A DNA stretch of 23,496 nucleotides from Anaerolineales bacterium (GTDB lineage: Bacteria > Chloroflexota > Anaerolineae > Anaerolineales > Villigracilaceae). Where the stretch lies: positions 1-23,496 of the forward strand of contig JANTFU010000003.1 of the NCBI GenBank assembly GCA_024763295.1. The letters are read 5' to 3'. Positions 6,909 through 13,365 of the stretch are shown here, one piece after another; within the stretch, counting starts at the first letter, position 1, and each line of letters begins with the position of its first letter. The position numbers and the translations under genes are program-made. The notes under the pieces are model-generated. The model saw nothing but the letters and a program-made list of their open reading frames with translations. It made no database searches and was not told the DNA's origin.

Positions 6909-8441
6909 ATGAAAAAAGAAAATGCTTTACCCGTAAACGAGGCAGACCTTTCAGACGGCGAGAAGAAATTGCTGCGTCACTTGCGGCATCAGGTTTTAGA
7001 GTTCGATGAGCCTGATGTGAGTACGCTGGCTGAGATGGAAGATGCAGACGACGCCGAGGAGATTGTTGAGCGCGGCGCTGCTGTGCCCGATGACCCTGTG
7101 CGGCTTTATTTGCGCGAAATTGGGCGGGTTGATTTACTGGATGTGAACAGCGAGTTTCGGCTGGCGACGATGATTGAAGGCTATCGTTTTGTGAGCAGTT
7201 CACGCTGCCAGCTACTGCGCGGCAATGTTTCGCTGGAGACGAATACATATCGCATGGTGGTTGGCGATTTGTTAAATTTTTGGGATAAATTAGCATTTTT
7301 GGCAAAAGAGAATCATGTCGAGATGCCCGATTTGGGCTTGATGATTGCCGAAGCACAGTCGCTGCAACATGGCTGGGAGACGGATGTGCCCTCCTATACG
7401 CGTGCGTATCTTGCTAATGGCAAATGGGGACGCGATGAAAATTGGAATAACCTAGCCGAGCATGTTTACGAAATCTTTTTAAGTCTTTACCTATTACCGT
7501 TCTCGTATGCCGGCTGGCTTTTGGGACATATCGACAAGTACCAAAAGATGCCGACTCTGCAAACGCTGTATCGCAATTTGCCGACGGATGAAGTTTTGCG
7601 ACGTGAATTGGATGACGTTGCGCTGCGGCACGATCTCGGTTCGCAGGCGTTGGCGCGCTCCAATTTGCGTTTGGTGGTCAGCGTGGCGAAACGCTATATG
7701 GGACGCGGGGTCTCGTTTTTGGATTTAATACAAGAGGGAAACTTGGGTCTGCTACGCGCGATTAATAAATTTGATCCGCGCCGAGGCTTTAAGTTCAGCA
7801 CCTACGCAACTTGGTGGATCCGCCAGTCAATTAATCGCTCAATTGCAGAGCAAGCCCGCACTATCCGCATTCCGGTACATCTTTTTGAAGCCATCAGCCG
7901 CATTTTTCGCACACAACGTCAGTTGATGCAGGCATTAGGGCGCACGCCTACTTCGGCGGAACTCGCACTTCACTCTGAGTATCTCGATGAAAAAGAGCGC
8001 AAGGAAATCTCAGCCGCCATTGAAGAAAAACGCGATATTCCTCCCGAGCTGGGCGCGCGTTGGGAAGCGGCTGCCACGAAGATCGAAGATATTCTCAAAG
8101 TTGCCGAAGAACCGATTTCGCTCGAGGTTTCGGTCGGGGGCGATAATTCCAGCCAGTTGGGAGATTTTATCGAAGATGTAGATGCAATTGCCCCCGTCGA
8201 TGCGGCGGCAAAGGATATGCTCCGCGATCAAGTCCAGCACGCCCTTTCTGCCCTGTCTGACCGCGAACGCCAAGTGCTCGAATTGCGCTTCGGTTTGAAC
8301 GACAATAAAGAACATACGCTCGAAGAAGTTAGCCGTTATTTCGATGTGACGCGCGAGCGCATCCGTCAAATTGAGGCAAAAGCCTTGCGCAAGTTGCGTC
8401 ATCCCACCCGCAGTAGGGAATTGCGGGATTATTTGTACTGA
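6909..8441 (+). CDS. rpoD: Primary RNA polymerase sigma factor (sigma-70/SigA)
   Basis: The product is 510 residues with an acidic N-terminus. Region 1.2 starts at DDPVRLYLREIG (61-72). A non-conserved region of about 150 residues follows. Region 2 runs from SNLRLVVSVAKRYMGRG to FSTYATWWIRQSINRSI (about 251-312). Region 3 begins RTIRIPVH. Region 4 has LSDRERQVLELRFGL and the helix-turn-helix TRERIRQIEAKALRKLR (481-497). His324 and Glu327 match the E. coli sigma-70 residues that read the extended -10 TG. Region 3 carries about 27 extra residues (around 354-385) compared with the usual arrangement. The position directly after dnaG, as in many bacteria, supports the primary rather than an alternative sigma factor. 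The start at 6909 has only a weak GGAA upstream, so translation may be coupled to dnaG. Confidence 0.93.
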   Translation: MKKENALPVNEADLSDGEKKLLRHLRHQVLEFDEPDVSTLAEMEDADDAEEIVERGAAVPDDPVRLYLREIGRVDLLDVNSEFRLATMIEGYRFVSSSRCQLLRGNVSLETNTYRMVVGDLLNFWDKLAFLAKENHVEMPDLGLMIAEAQSLQHGWETDVPSYTRAYLANGKWGRDENWNNLAEHVYEIFLSLYLLPFSYAGWLLGHIDKYQKMPTLQTLYRNLPTDEVLRRELDDVALRHDLGSQALARSNLRLVVSVAKRYMGRGVSFLDLIQEGNLGLLRAINKFDPRRGFKFSTYATWWIRQSINRSIAEQARTIRIPVHLFEAISRIFRTQRQLMQALGRTPTSAELALHSEYLDEKERKEISAAIEEKRDIPPELGARWEAAATKIEDILKVAEEPISLEVSVGGDNSSQLGDFIEDVDAIAPVDAAAKDMLRDQVQHALSALSDRERQVLELRFGLNDNKEHTLEEVSRYFDVTRERIRQIEAKALRKLRHPTRSRELRDYLY

Positions 8442-8477
8442 TAGAGAAAATAGTTAGAAGTCGGCAGAATAGAGTTG

Positions 8478-8542
8478 CTGAGCGGAGCGACGAAATGGGA
8501 AGCGTGTAGTCGAAGGACGGTGTTCTCAGGAAAACCGCTCAG
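8478..8542. repeat. Palindromic repeat downstream of rpoD
   Basis: CTGAGCGG (8478-8485) is perfectly complementary to CCGCTCAG (8535-8542). Between them lie GTAGTCGAAGGACGG and TTCTCAGG, wording typical of dispersed CTGAGCG...GTCGAAGG repeats that I recall from many bacterial genomes. There is no coding potential here. Confidence 0.5.
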
Positions 8543-8570
8543 AGACTGCAATTGCAATTTCTAAATGATT

Positions 8571-8710
8571 TATCCATGGTAACTACCTATCCACACAATT
8601 CACGTCACCGCGAGCATTTTTTTGCGAAGCGGTCTCCCGCACAGTTAGGGGGATTGCTTCACTCCGAAAAGCATCGGGGTTCGCAATGACGTAGGTAGTT
8701 ACTATCCATG
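8571..8710. mobile_element. MITE-like element with 11-bp TIRs and 8-bp target duplication
   Basis: The element spans 8579-8702 (124 bp). Its ends are perfect inverted repeats, GTAACTACCTA (8579-8589) and TAGGTAGTTAC (8692-8702). The direct repeat TATCCATG lies immediately outside both ends (8571-8578 and 8703-8710), as expected for a target-site duplication. Inside are CGTCACCGCG/CGCAATGACG (8603-8612 and 8682-8691) and GAAGCGGTCTCC/GGGGATTGCTTC (about 8626-8637 and 8649-8660), the same nested-arm plan as the intragenic repeat at 3079-3164. No open reading frame is present, so it would need a transposase supplied elsewhere. Confidence 0.8.
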
Positions 8711-8724
8711 AGTTATATACGGAG

Positions 8725-8762
8725 CCTGACAGCTTTAAGGCGCTGCCAGGTTTTTATTTTTT
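8725..8762 (+). terminator. Rho-independent terminator for dnaG-rpoD
   Basis: CCTGACAGC (8725-8733) pairs with GCTGCCAGG (8742-8750) with one mismatch around an 8-nt loop, followed by TTTTTATTTTTT (8751-8762). It lies about 280 bp after rpoD because the MITE-like element and another repeat sit in between. Confidence 0.7.
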
Positions 8763-8921
8763 AATGCGCCAACTGCTACGCTCGGCATAAGGAGCGGGAC
8801 ATTCAATACTCTCATCATCTATCCCACCGAACAAAATTCATTTGTCATGCAAATATATGATGAATATAACCCTTAAATTGTCTGTATCCGCGCGTAAAAT
8901 AAACCGACACATGTAGAAAAC

Positions 8922-8930
8922 TGTTATACT
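8922..8930 (+). promoter_or_regulatory. Extended -10 promoter of the nuo operon
   Basis: TGTTATACT contains the extended -10 TG, one base, then TATACT (8925-8930), five of six matches to consensus. No good -35 box is present; CCGACA at 8904-8909 is weak and only 15 bp away. The predicted start is near 8937, which leaves a leader of about 45 nt with the ribosome site AGAGGA at 8972-8977. Confidence 0.55.
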
Positions 8931-8946
8931 AGTGACGTGTATCACA
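8931..8946 (+). promoter_or_regulatory. CRP/FNR-type palindrome at the nuo transcription start
   Basis: GTGA (8932-8935), six bases, then TCAC (8942-8945) is an exact match to the GTGA-N6-TCAC core of CRP-family operators, with A on each side. It begins directly after the -10 box and would cover the predicted start site, a position that favours repression. The regulator is not in the window. Confidence 0.4.
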
Positions 8947-8982
8947 ACTAGATAATATCCATTTAATTTTCAGAGGAACCAA

Positions 8983-9360
8983 ATGCTATCTCAATATATT
9001 GCCATAGCGATTTTGCTTGTCTTTACAACGGCTGTAGCGGTACTCGCTATTTCTCTGGGGACAATTTTCGGTCCGAAGCGCGACACCAAACGAAAGTCGA
9101 TACCCTATGAATCAGGTATGGTGCCGCTGGGTAAAGGTACACGCCGAATGCCGGTACGCTTTTACCTGACCGCCGTTTTATTCATCCTTTTTGATATCGA
9201 AGTAGTCTTCCTCTTGCCGTGGGCGGTTTCCTTCCGTAGCTTCATCGCGATGGGGCAGGGGCAGGGAACCTTTATTTTTATTGAAATGGTGGTGTTTATT
9301 GCCATCTTGCTCATCGGCTATGTTTACGCCTGGAAGAAAGGAGCATTTGAATGGGAGTAG
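8983..9360 (+). CDS. nuoA: NADH-quinone oxidoreductase subunit A
   Basis: The product is 125 residues with three membrane helices, the standard size for NuoA/ND3. This small membrane-arm subunit sits at the junction with the peripheral arm near the quinone site. The loop after helix 1 has KRKSIPYESGMVP, the conserved PYESG segment (YECG in many proteobacteria, so the usual Cys is Ser here). The second helix has RFYLTAVLFILFDIEVVFLLPW, with the conserved acidic FDIE. The ATG is preceded by AGAGGA at good spacing. It is the first gene of the 14-gene operon, and its end overlaps nuoB by 10 bp. Confidence 0.95.
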   Translation: MLSQYIAIAILLVFTTAVAVLAISLGTIFGPKRDTKRKSIPYESGMVPLGKGTRRMPVRFYLTAVLFILFDIEVVFLLPWAVSFRSFIAMGQGQGTFIFIEMVVFIAILLIGYVYAWKKGAFEWE

Positions 9361-9851
9361 AAGAAAAACTCGCCAATATGGGTGTAGTCACGACCACGCT
9401 CGAAGAAGCTATAGGGTGGGGGCGAACTCGTGCGATGTGGCCCATGCTCTTTGGTTTAGCTTGTTGCGCCATCGAAATGATGGCTGCCCAAGCCGCTGAT
9501 TATGATATGAGTCGCTTTGGGATGGAGCTTATGCGTCCTAGCCCGCGCCAATCCGACCTGATGATCGTTGCAGGGCGTGTCAGCCGAAAAATGGCACCCG
9601 TTTTGCGTCATTTATATGATCAAATGGCAGAACCAAAATGGGTTATCGCCATGGGCGATTGTGCCTCCTCCGGCGGTCTTTTTAATAACTACGCCGTCGT
9701 GCAAGGGGTTGATGAAGTTGTGCCCGTCGATATTTATGTTTCAGGCTGTCCCCCGCGCCCCGAAGCATTAATTGGCGGCATTATGGCACTCCACAAAAAA
9801 GTGGAAAAACTGAAAATCAAAGACGTTATTTTTGATGGCGAAGAAGAATAG
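9351..9851 (+). CDS. nuoB: NADH-quinone oxidoreductase subunit B
   Basis: The product is 166 residues and binds the terminal [4Fe-4S] cluster N2 that reduces quinone. All four ligands are visible: the tandem Cys38-Cys39 (GLACCAIEMM), Cys104 (GDCASSGG) and Cys133 (SGCPPRPEAL). The SRFGMELMRPSPRQSDLMIVAG segment is typical of the family. The N-terminus is short compared with proteobacterial NuoB. The gene starts 10 bp before the end of nuoA; the GAAAGGAG purine stretch inside nuoA serves as ribosome site. It lies upstream of nuoC, as in the canonical operon. Confidence 0.96.
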   Translation: MGVEEKLANMGVVTTTLEEAIGWGRTRAMWPMLFGLACCAIEMMAAQAADYDMSRFGMELMRPSPRQSDLMIVAGRVSRKMAPVLRHLYDQMAEPKWVIAMGDCASSGGLFNNYAVVQGVDEVVPVDIYVSGCPPRPEALIGGIMALHKKVEKLKIKDVIFDGEEE

Positions 9852-9861
9852 GAACGAATCA

Positions 9862-10377
9862 ATGATGGATAAAGCACTCCAATCGATCGTTCAGGTTCTG
9901 GAAAAGGAATTTGCCGGTGAAGCTGAAGAAAGCTTTGGCGAAGTGCAAGTTCTCGTCTCCGCAGACAATCTTGTGGCAGCCAGCCAAAAACTGCACGACG
10001 AATTTGGCATGACCTTCCTTTCCACAATCACGGCGGTAGATTACTTCCCGCAAAAAGCACCGCGCTTTCATGTTGTTTACATCTTCCGCTCAATGAGTGA
10101 AAATCTGCAACTTAGTCTGCGTGTGCCGCTTGCCGACGAAGCACCTGTCGTCCCGACCCTGACCGGTATCTATAACAACGCCAACTGGCGCGAACGTGAA
10201 CTCTGGGATATGTTCGGTATCGAGGTTGAAGGTCATCCCGACATGCGCCGCATTCTGATGCCCAAAGATTGGGAAGGACATCCTCTGCGCAAAGATTACC
10301 CGCTCGGTTACGAAGAACCGCAATTTACCTTCAGCTTTGAAGACATCGACCTCAGCAAACCCAAAGGGGAGATTTAA
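9862..10377 (+). CDS. nuoC: NADH-quinone oxidoreductase subunit C
   Basis: The product is 171 residues, the 30-kDa subunit of the peripheral arm, which packs against NuoD and carries no cofactor. The signature region is NWRERELWDMFGIEVEGHPDMRRILMPKDW, followed by GHPLRKDYPL, both characteristic of NuoC. It is a separate gene, not the NuoCD fusion of enterobacteria. I chose the ATG at 9862 because AGGA (9850-9853) lies 8 bp ahead and the start falls just after the nuoB stop; in-frame codons at 9832 and 9835 would overlap nuoB and add a Lys/Asn-rich stretch not seen in the family. The stop lies two bases before nuoD. Confidence 0.95.
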   Translation: MMDKALQSIVQVLEKEFAGEAEESFGEVQVLVSADNLVAASQKLHDEFGMTFLSTITAVDYFPQKAPRFHVVYIFRSMSENLQLSLRVPLADEAPVVPTLTGIYNNANWRERELWDMFGIEVEGHPDMRRILMPKDWEGHPLRKDYPLGYEEPQFTFSFEDIDLSKPKGEI

Positions 10378-10379
10378 AT

Positions 10380-11618
10380 ATGACAACACCTTATGCCCTC
10401 CCTGAAATGAGCCTCGACGAGGTCAAACACCTCGTCTCGCAGCGTGCCTTAGACGGCGAAACCGTCCTGCTCAACATGGGACCGCAACACCCCTCCACAC
10501 ATGGCGTGCTGCGTCTGCTCCTTGAACTCGACGGCGAAACCATCGTCTCTTGTGTGCCCGATATTGGCTTCCTCCATACCGGTATCGAAAAAAATATGGA
10601 AGCCAAAACCTACCTAAAAGCCGAGACCATGACCGACCGTCTCGACTATCTCAACACCGTTGGCAATAATTTCGCATATTGTCTGGCAGTGGAAAAAATG
10701 TTGGATATCGACGTCCCGCCGCGTGCGCAAGCCATCCGCGTGATTCTTGCGGAATTACAACGTATCGCATCGCACTTGGTTTGGCTGGGTACCTCGTCCC
10801 TCGACGTGGCTGCCATGTCCGTATTTTTGTACTGCTTCCGCGAACGCGAAATCATTCTCGATGTCTTCGAACTGGTTTCCGGACAACGCATGATGACCAC
10901 CTACATGCGCCCCGGCGGTTTGTGGCGCGATGTTCCGATTGAATTTGATAACGCCGTTCGCAATATCCTCAACACCTTCCCCCAGCGCATCGACGAATAT
11001 GAAGCCTTGCTGACCAAAAATCCGATCTTCCTCGATCGCACAATGGGCATTGGCAAAATTTCACTCGAAGAAGCGCTTTCTTGGGGACTTTCGGGTGGTA
11101 GTTTGCGTGGCTCCGGCTCCGATTGGGACTTGCGCAAAAAACGCCCTTACAGCGGTTATGAGCAATACGACTTTGAAGTGCCGGTCGAACAAGAAGGCGA
11201 TGTCTACGCTCGCTACTTGGTGCGCGTGCATGAAATGCGTGAATCGCTCAAAATTATCAAACAGGCGCTGGATACCCTCCCCTTCGGACCGGTGCGCTCA
11301 AGCGACCGCAAAGTTGTCCCGCCGCCGCGCTCCGAAATTGGCGAAAGCATGGAATCACTCATTCACCACTTCAAATTATGGACGGAAGGGTTCAGCGTTC
11401 CCAAAGGCAGCGTTTATTCGGCAGTAGAATCCCCGCGTGGGGAATTGGGCGTCTTCCTTGAAAGCGATGGCGGCACAAAACCCTATCGCGTTCACTGGCG
11501 CACGCCTTCCTTCAATAACCTTGAAGTGCTTTCAAAACTAGCCAAAGGGTTGATGATCGCCGATTTGGTTGCCGTTATCGGCAGTGTTGACATTGTATTA
11601 GGAGATGTGGATCGATGA
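10380..11618 (+). CDS. nuoD: NADH-quinone oxidoreductase subunit D
   Basis: The product is 412 residues, the 49-kDa subunit that forms the quinone pocket with NuoB. The N-terminal hairpin has GPQHPSTHG with His41, and DRLDYL contains Tyr90. These correspond to the quinone-headgroup residues His38 and Tyr87 of Thermus Nqo4, with a consistent offset of three. Further on are GERIALHLVWLG-type helices (here AELQRIASHLVWLGTS) and MRPGG. The C-terminus ends VIGSVDIVLGDVDR, as is typical. The cysteine ligands of the related NiFe hydrogenases are not seen, which supports the complex I assignment. A ribosome site (GGGGAG, about 10366-10371) precedes the ATG. The end overlaps nuoE by four bases. Confidence 0.97.
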   Translation: MTTPYALPEMSLDEVKHLVSQRALDGETVLLNMGPQHPSTHGVLRLLLELDGETIVSCVPDIGFLHTGIEKNMEAKTYLKAETMTDRLDYLNTVGNNFAYCLAVEKMLDIDVPPRAQAIRVILAELQRIASHLVWLGTSSLDVAAMSVFLYCFREREIILDVFELVSGQRMMTTYMRPGGLWRDVPIEFDNAVRNILNTFPQRIDEYEALLTKNPIFLDRTMGIGKISLEEALSWGLSGGSLRGSGSDWDLRKKRPYSGYEQYDFEVPVEQEGDVYARYLVRVHEMRESLKIIKQALDTLPFGPVRSSDRKVVPPPRSEIGESMESLIHHFKLWTEGFSVPKGSVYSAVESPRGELGVFLESDGGTKPYRVHWRTPSFNNLEVLSKLAKGLMIADLVAVIGSVDIVLGDVDR

Positions 11619-12112
11619 GTTTAGCTGAGAAATATCCACAAGAAGTTGAAAAGATTCTGGCAAAATACCCGCCGGAACATAAGAAATCGGCGGTTATGCC
11701 GCTGCTCTATCTGGCAATGCGTGAAGAAGGTTACATCACCAAAGCGGATAAAGCGGATATCGCCAAACTGCTTGATATGACCACGACCGAAGTTTCCTCG
11801 ATTGTGGGCTTCTACACACTCTTCCATGATGAGAAAGCCGGTAAATATCGCCTTCAAGTTTGCACCGATATTGGTTGTGCGCTACGCGGCGCAGAACAGT
11901 ACCTTGCCGAGCTTTCCGATGAATTGGGCATCAAACCCGGTGAAACGACGCCGGATGGTTTGGTGACGTTGGAAGAAGTAAAATGCCTTGCCGCTTGCGA
12001 TAAAGCGCCTATGTTCCAAGTGCAGAGCGGCGAAGGAATTCAATATCACGAGAAAATGACCGTCGGTGCCACGCTTGAACTGATTGAAACCTTGCGCAAG
12101 GAGGCTAAATGA
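11615..12112 (+). CDS. nuoE: NADH-quinone oxidoreductase subunit E
   Basis: The product is 165 residues, the 24-kDa thioredoxin-like subunit that carries [2Fe-2S] cluster N1a in the NADH-oxidising arm. The cluster ligands are Cys83 and Cys88 (VCTDIGC) and Cys124 and Cys128 (KCLAAC). The N-terminal helical part has GYITKADKADIAKLLDM and VGFYTLFH, typical of the family. Related proteins occur in HydABC hydrogenases and formate dehydrogenases, but the complete nuo context decides the function. The start overlaps the nuoD stop (ATGA), and its own end overlaps nuoF in the same way. Confidence 0.96.
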   Translation: MSLAEKYPQEVEKILAKYPPEHKKSAVMPLLYLAMREEGYITKADKADIAKLLDMTTTEVSSIVGFYTLFHDEKAGKYRLQVCTDIGCALRGAEQYLAELSDELGIKPGETTPDGLVTLEEVKCLAACDKAPMFQVQSGEGIQYHEKMTVGATLELIETLRKEAK

Positions 12113-13365
12113 TGAAATATATGCTTCTTCGCCATCGTGAGATTCCAAACCTAAACCAGATCGATGTCTTCTTGAAAGAAGACGGTTTTGAAGGCTTCAA
12201 GAAAGCCCTCAAAATGGATACGAATGCGGTTACCGATGAAGTCAAGGCTGCCGGTTTGCGTGGGCGTGGTGGTGCAGGTTTTCCCACCGGTGTGAAATGG
12301 TCCTTCATGGACAAGAATAATTGGCCCCACTATGTGGTTGCCAACGCCGACGAATCTGAGCCTGGTACTTTTAAAGATCGCGAAATCATGGAAAGCAACC
12401 CCTTCCAGTTTTTGGAGGGTGTCGCGATCGCATCCTACGCGGTAGGCGCAAATGTTGCCTACATTTACCTGCGTGGGGAGTTTTGGGAAGTTGCTCATTT
12501 CCTCGATGAAAAGATTGACGAGATGGAAAAAGCGGGCTTCCTCGGAGAGAATATCCAAGGCACCGACTATTCGCTCAAGATTTATACCCACTTAGGGGCA
12601 GGGGCGTATATCTGCGGTGAAGAAACAGCGCTGCTTGAATCGATTGAAGGCAAACGTGGTCAGCCGCGCGTGCGTCCGCCCTTCCCGCCATCTCAGGGTT
12701 TATACAATAAGCCGACTGTCGTAAATAATGTTGAAACGCTCTCGAGCGTTCCTTATATCATTGCGAATGGCGCAGATCGTTACCGCGAGTTTGGCGGTAC
12801 CGAAAAAAGCCCCGGCACGAAGATTTTCTCCCTTTCGGGGCGCGTCAAAAATCCGGGCAATTATGAATTGCCGCTTGGTAGTACTTTCCGCGAGTTGATT
12901 TTTGGGGAAGAATACGGTGGCGGGATTATTGACGATAAAAAAATCAAGGCAATCATGCCTGCCGGTGCTTCCTCTTCGCTAATTGTGGCAGATGATAAAG
13001 CCCTCGATACGCCCCTAACTTACGAAGATGTTCGCGAGGTAGGCGGCGATTTAGGCTCGGCATCTGTGATTGTGATTGACGAAACGGTTGAGATGGACTG
13101 GCTAATTACCAAGACGCTTTCCTTCTTTGCGCACGAATCCTGTGGTAAATGTACGCCCTGCCGCGAAGGCACTTATTGGATGAAGGCGATCTCCGAGCGT
13201 ATTCATGCCGGTGAAGCTACCAAAGCAGACCTTGAATTGCTGCACGATGTTGCCAAACAGGTACAGGGTAAAACGCTCTGCGCGCTGGGTGAATTTTCCA
13301 CGATGGCTGTCGTGACCTCCATTGAACGTTTCCCGGAAGATTTCGAGGCGAAAGTTTATGAGTAA
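12109..13365 (+). CDS. nuoF: NADH-quinone oxidoreductase subunit F (NADH/FMN binding)
   Basis: The product is 418 residues, the 51-kDa subunit where NADH passes its electrons to FMN and then to cluster N3. The glycine-rich GLRGRGGAGFPTGVKW (49-64) binds FMN/NADH, followed by NADESEPGTFKDR. GAGAYICGEETALLESIEG (163-181) is the second nucleotide-binding signature. The [4Fe-4S] N3 ligands are Cys345, Cys348, Cys351 (ESCGKCTPCREG) and Cys391 (TLCALGEF). A very strong ribosome site, AAGGAGG at 12098-12104, lies inside the end of nuoE. The ATG at 12109 gives the ATGA overlap, while the adjacent ATG at 12112 has the better 7-nt spacing, so either could be used. Confidence 0.97.
   Translation: MMKYMLLRHREIPNLNQIDVFLKEDGFEGFKKALKMDTNAVTDEVKAAGLRGRGGAGFPTGVKWSFMDKNNWPHYVVANADESEPGTFKDREIMESNPFQFLEGVAIASYAVGANVAYIYLRGEFWEVAHFLDEKIDEMEKAGFLGENIQGTDYSLKIYTHLGAGAYICGEETALLESIEGKRGQPRVRPPFPPSQGLYNKPTVVNNVETLSSVPYIIANGADRYREFGGTEKSPGTKIFSLSGRVKNPGNYELPLGSTFRELIFGEEYGGGIIDDKKIKAIMPAGASSSLIVADDKALDTPLTYEDVREVGGDLGSASVIVIDETVEMDWLITKTLSFFAHESCGKCTPCREGTYWMKAISERIHAGEATKADLELLHDVAKQVQGKTLCALGEFSTMAVVTSIERFPEDFEAKVYE

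Noticed and set aside
8725..8762. Riboswitch or small RNA between rpoD and nuoA
   Set aside because: It is a single simple stem with a T-tract, upstream of the mapped-by-eye nuo promoter, so terminator is the simplest reading; no conserved aptamer pattern is seen.
8836..8865. Possible operator dyad ATTCAT...ATGAAT upstream of nuoA
   Set aside because: The match is only six bases per arm in an A/T-rich stretch, about 60 bp upstream of the -10 box; chance is likely.
8442..8982. A small protein gene or tRNA in the long rpoD-nuoA spacer
   Set aside because: Every ATG read there is closed within a few codons, and no cloverleaf-like pattern was seen; the content is repeats, a terminator and promoter signals.
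13322..13357. Upstream TTG start for nuoG
   Set aside because: It would add 12 basic residues not found in NuoG and overlap nuoF by 44 bp; the ATG at 13358 has a ribosome site and fits the family N-terminus.
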